Of a stretch of DNA of 5,793 nucleotides, positions 4,235-5,793 are shown one piece after another. This stretch comes from an archaeon (GTDB lineage: Archaea; Nanobdellota; Nanobdellia; Woesearchaeales; GW2011-AR9). Within the stretch, counting starts at the first letter, position 1; every line of letters starts with the position of its first letter. The position numbers were made by a program, and so were the translations under genes. The notes below the pieces were generated by a model that did no database searches, was not told where the DNA came from, and worked only from the letters and a program-made list of their open reading frames with translations. The stretch covers positions 1 to 5,793 of the forward strand of contig JAHFRS010000076.1 in NCBI GenBank assembly GCA_023266155.1, read 5' to 3'.

Positions 4235-4870
4235 ATGTCCATAGAACTCGTCATTTGGGATTACAATGGAACTTTAACGGATGATCTTCCACGTGTAACT
4301 CGGGCTGTGAATATCTTCTTGAACGAATTTAGCATTCCTCCGGCAACGGAAGAAGAGGTGGCCTGCTACGATGGTGATATCTGGAGATTTTATCGGGAGC
4401 GCCATATCAATTTGCCCAAGGCGGAAATCGGCGGCAGAGTTTTTGAGATTTATTCTGCACTCCCCGATCCACTCTATTTAATGCCTGGGGCAGTAGAGAT
4501 TTTGGAAAGAATCAAAAAACCACAGGTGCTCGTGACGAAACATCCGGCTCATCTTACGGAAAGAGAAATCGATGAATTGGGAATTAGAAAGTATTTTGCT
4601 CAAATAAGGGGTGGAGTGCACGACAAGACGACGGTGTTATCGCAGCTCTGCCGAGAGAGAAATATTGATCCATCTGGCAGCGTTATCATCGGCGATCGTG
4701 GTGAAGATATCAAAGAAGGGCAGCTTGCCGGAACAAAGGTTATTGCCATCCCCGGCTACCATCCCCGACACATACTTGAACAGCACCATCCTGACTATCT
4801 CGTTGATTCTCTGGCGCAGGTGTATGATTGTATTTATGAAAGATTTGGTGGAAAGGAAATCGACGTTTGA
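4235..4870 (+). CDS. HAD-superfamily hydrolase, phosphoglycolate-phosphatase-like
   Basis: 211-residue soluble HAD hydrolase from the ATG at 4235. All four motifs are visible: motif I IWDYNGTLTDD with nucleophile D9; motif II VLVTKHP with T101; motif III lysine K131 in GGVHDKTTV; motif IV VIIGDRGEDIKEG with D154 and D158. A helical C1-type cap is inserted after motif I (about 16-85), including YRERHINLP. The general acid/base of motif I, usually Asp, is N11; the related DWNGT form occurs in other HAD proteins, so this may be a subfamily trait. Substrate unknown; phosphoglycolate or another small phosphoester are possibilities only. A TTG at 4226 would add three residues (MKI), but the ATG gives the standard N-terminus. 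No clear Shine-Dalgarno site is present. It is the last gene of the plus-strand cluster. Confidence 0.88.
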   Translation: MSIELVIWDYNGTLTDDLPRVTRAVNIFLNEFSIPPATEEEVACYDGDIWRFYRERHINLPKAEIGGRVFEIYSALPDPLYLMPGAVEILERIKKPQVLVTKHPAHLTEREIDELGIRKYFAQIRGGVHDKTTVLSQLCRERNIDPSGSVIIGDRGEDIKEGQLAGTKVIAIPGYHPRHILEQHHPDYLVDSLAQVYDCIYERFGGKEIDV

Positions 4871-4900
4871 ATCCTATAACCACCTCAAAGTACTAAAATA

Positions 4901-4920
4901 ACCGAAAGATTTATAAATAA
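4901..4920 (+). promoter_or_regulatory. BRE/TATA promoter for the TrmB-type regulator
   Basis: ACCGAAAGA followed by TTTATAAATA (4910-4919) is the best archaeal BRE-TATA match in the window. Transcription should begin near 4940-4942, leaving a leader of about 62 nt before the ATG at 5004. The expected start falls inside the near-palindrome at 4928-4943, which suggests repression by a bound regulator. Confidence 0.75.
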
Positions 4921-4927
4921 CCGTGAT

Positions 4928-4943
4928 TCTGAAGTACCTCAGA
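4928..4943. promoter_or_regulatory. Candidate operator (16-bp near-palindrome)
   Basis: TCTGAAGTACCTCAGA pairs with its own reverse complement at all but one symmetric position pair (A4933 against C4938). It begins 8 bp after the TATA box and overlaps the predicted transcription start, where a dimeric winged-helix repressor would block the polymerase. The left half TTCTGAA (4927-4933) is repeated at 4958-4964, 31 bp or about three helical turns downstream. Binding by the adjacent TrmB-type protein is inferred from position; the sequence differs from the Thermococcus sugar-regulator motif I recall. Confidence 0.5.
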
Positions 4944-5003
4944 GATAGTAAAAAGGGTTCTGAACGGTGTTTGAGACCAATAAAAACAGCGAGGGAACAC
5001 ACC

Positions 5004-5793
5004 ATGATCGTCCAAAAAGATTTTTTGAACCGGCTGAAGGATTTCGGCTTAAATAGTTATGAATCCAAGTTATGGATTGCCTTGTTATCGCGCGGTGTTA
5101 GTACCGCTGGAGAATTGTCTGATATTTCTAATGTTCCCCGCAGCCGAGCGTATGATGTTTTGGAATCGCTGGAAAAGAAAGGCTTTATCGTGATGAAAGT
5201 CGGCAAGCCTATTAAATACTTAGCTGTTCCTCCGGCTGAAGTCGTGGAACGGGTCAAGAAGAAAGTTTTAGTGGATGCCGAAGATCAAAATAAGATTTTA
5301 TCTAATTTAAAGGGCAGTGAGACACTGAATGAGTTGAATACCCTGCATACGGAAGGGATTAAATTAGTTGACCCGACCGATAAATCAGGCGCGTTCAGGG
5401 GCCGCGACAAGGCTCACGAGCATCTGACCTATATGATTAAGAATGCCAAGAAAAGCGTGACCTTGACCATGAGTTCTAAAGACAGTGCCGAACGGAAATA
5501 TGAAGCCTTATCCGGTTTCTTACGACGCGCGGCGAAAAACGGCGTGGACGTTCGAGTAGCCTTACCCGCAACGGTTACGGGAGAATTACTGGACAATTGG
5601 TCTAAAGTTGGCAAAGTCAAGCAGTATAAAGAAAGCGCCCGCTTTTGCATTGTTGACAACAAAGAAATGCTACTGTTCTTAACTGACGACACCAAAGTGC
5701 ATAAGAGTTATGATTGTGCGGTCTGGGTAGAAGCAGCTCAGTTTGTGGATTACTTTGCGAGTTTGTTTGATGCCCAGTGGAAACAGGGGAAGT
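5004..5793 (+). CDS. TrmB-family transcriptional regulator, 3' end beyond the window
   Basis: 263 codons from the ATG at 5004, open at the window end. The N-terminal winged helix-turn-helix (about 5-75) has the TrmB signature: LKDFGLNSYESKLWIALL, then the recognition region ISNVPRSRAYDVLESLEKKGFI and the wing VGKPIKYLAVPP. A short linker helix (about 77-105) may dimerise. The C-terminal part (about 115-263) resembles the PLD-like effector domain found in many archaeal TrmB proteins: AHEHLTYMIKNAKKSVTLTM, FLRRAAKNGVDVRVALP and SARFCIVDNKEMLLFL. It has no HKD catalytic motif, so it likely binds a ligand rather than cutting phospholipid. Length so far is near the family norm, so few residues are probably missing. 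It has its own promoter and a candidate operator. Its ligand and targets cannot be read from sequence; autoregulation is inferred. Confidence 0.88.
   Translation, partial: MIVQKDFLNRLKDFGLNSYESKLWIALLSRGVSTAGELSDISNVPRSRAYDVLESLEKKGFIVMKVGKPIKYLAVPPAEVVERVKKKVLVDAEDQNKILSNLKGSETLNELNTLHTEGIKLVDPTDKSGAFRGRDKAHEHLTYMIKNAKKSVTLTMSSKDSAERKYEALSGFLRRAAKNGVDVRVALPATVTGELLDNWSKVGKVKQYKESARFCIVDNKEMLLFLTDDTKVHKSYDCAVWVEAAQFVDYFASLFDAQWKQGK

Noticed and set aside
867..4936. CTGAAGTA shared by the element end (1274-1281) and the candidate TrmB operator (4929-4936)
   Set aside because: An 8-bp match can occur by chance in a window of this size, and the surrounding bases differ. Without other element copies there is no basis to link them.
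5429..5695. 88-codon minus-strand open frame
   Set aside because: It is antisense to the effector domain of the TrmB-type regulator, which is open through the whole region.

Overview
Organism: this is archaeal chromosomal DNA. The gene set is diagnostic: an SBDS-type ribosome maturation factor, the three exosome core proteins Rrp4, Rrp41 and Rrp42, the archaeal/eukaryotic RNA polymerase subunit K (Rpo6), a DUF357 protein and a TrmB-type regulator. Promoters also look archaeal. AT-rich TATA boxes lie about 26 bp before several start codons, which implies leaderless mRNAs, and strong Shine-Dalgarno sites are rare. The diverged proteins and compact layout suggest a DPANN lineage such as Woesearchaeota, but that placement is inference.

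Layout: positions 1-158 hold a promoter region and possibly the first codons of a divergent gene on the minus strand. SBDS occupies 159-842. The long gap 843-1390 is not empty. It holds a 419-bp element at 867-1285 with perfect 13-bp terminal inverted repeats, exact 8-bp flanking direct repeats, and an interior that is almost entirely nested hairpins. The element ends 15 bp before a TATA box that should drive rrp4. Then follow rrp4 (1391-2074), rrp41 (2115-2816), rrp42 (2819-3610), rpoK (3617-3871), a DUF357 gene (3893-4207) and a HAD-family hydrolase (4235-4870), all on the plus strand with short gaps. A 133-bp intergenic region with a BRE/TATA promoter and a 16-bp near-palindrome precedes a TrmB-family regulator (5004 onward), which runs off the window end.

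How the genes fit together: SBDS-rrp4-rrp41-rrp42 is the conserved core of the archaeal exosome superoperon, which couples ribosome maturation with 3'-to-5' RNA decay. Rrp41 and Rrp42 form the hexameric RNase PH-like ring and Rrp4 forms the RNA-binding cap. In the usual archaeal arrangement ribosomal protein L37Ae and RpoP follow; here RpoK follows instead. TATA boxes just before SBDS, rrp41 and rpoK suggest that the cluster is also transcribed from internal promoters.

Most notable: (1) the hairpin-rich insertion between SBDS and rrp4, which looks like a non-autonomous mobile element and could be transcribed as a large structured RNA; (2) a changed active-site motif in Rrp41, where the usual ED-x2-G-x2-D pattern reads EESYPAIVSD; (3) a candidate autoregulatory operator at the transcription start of the TrmB gene.
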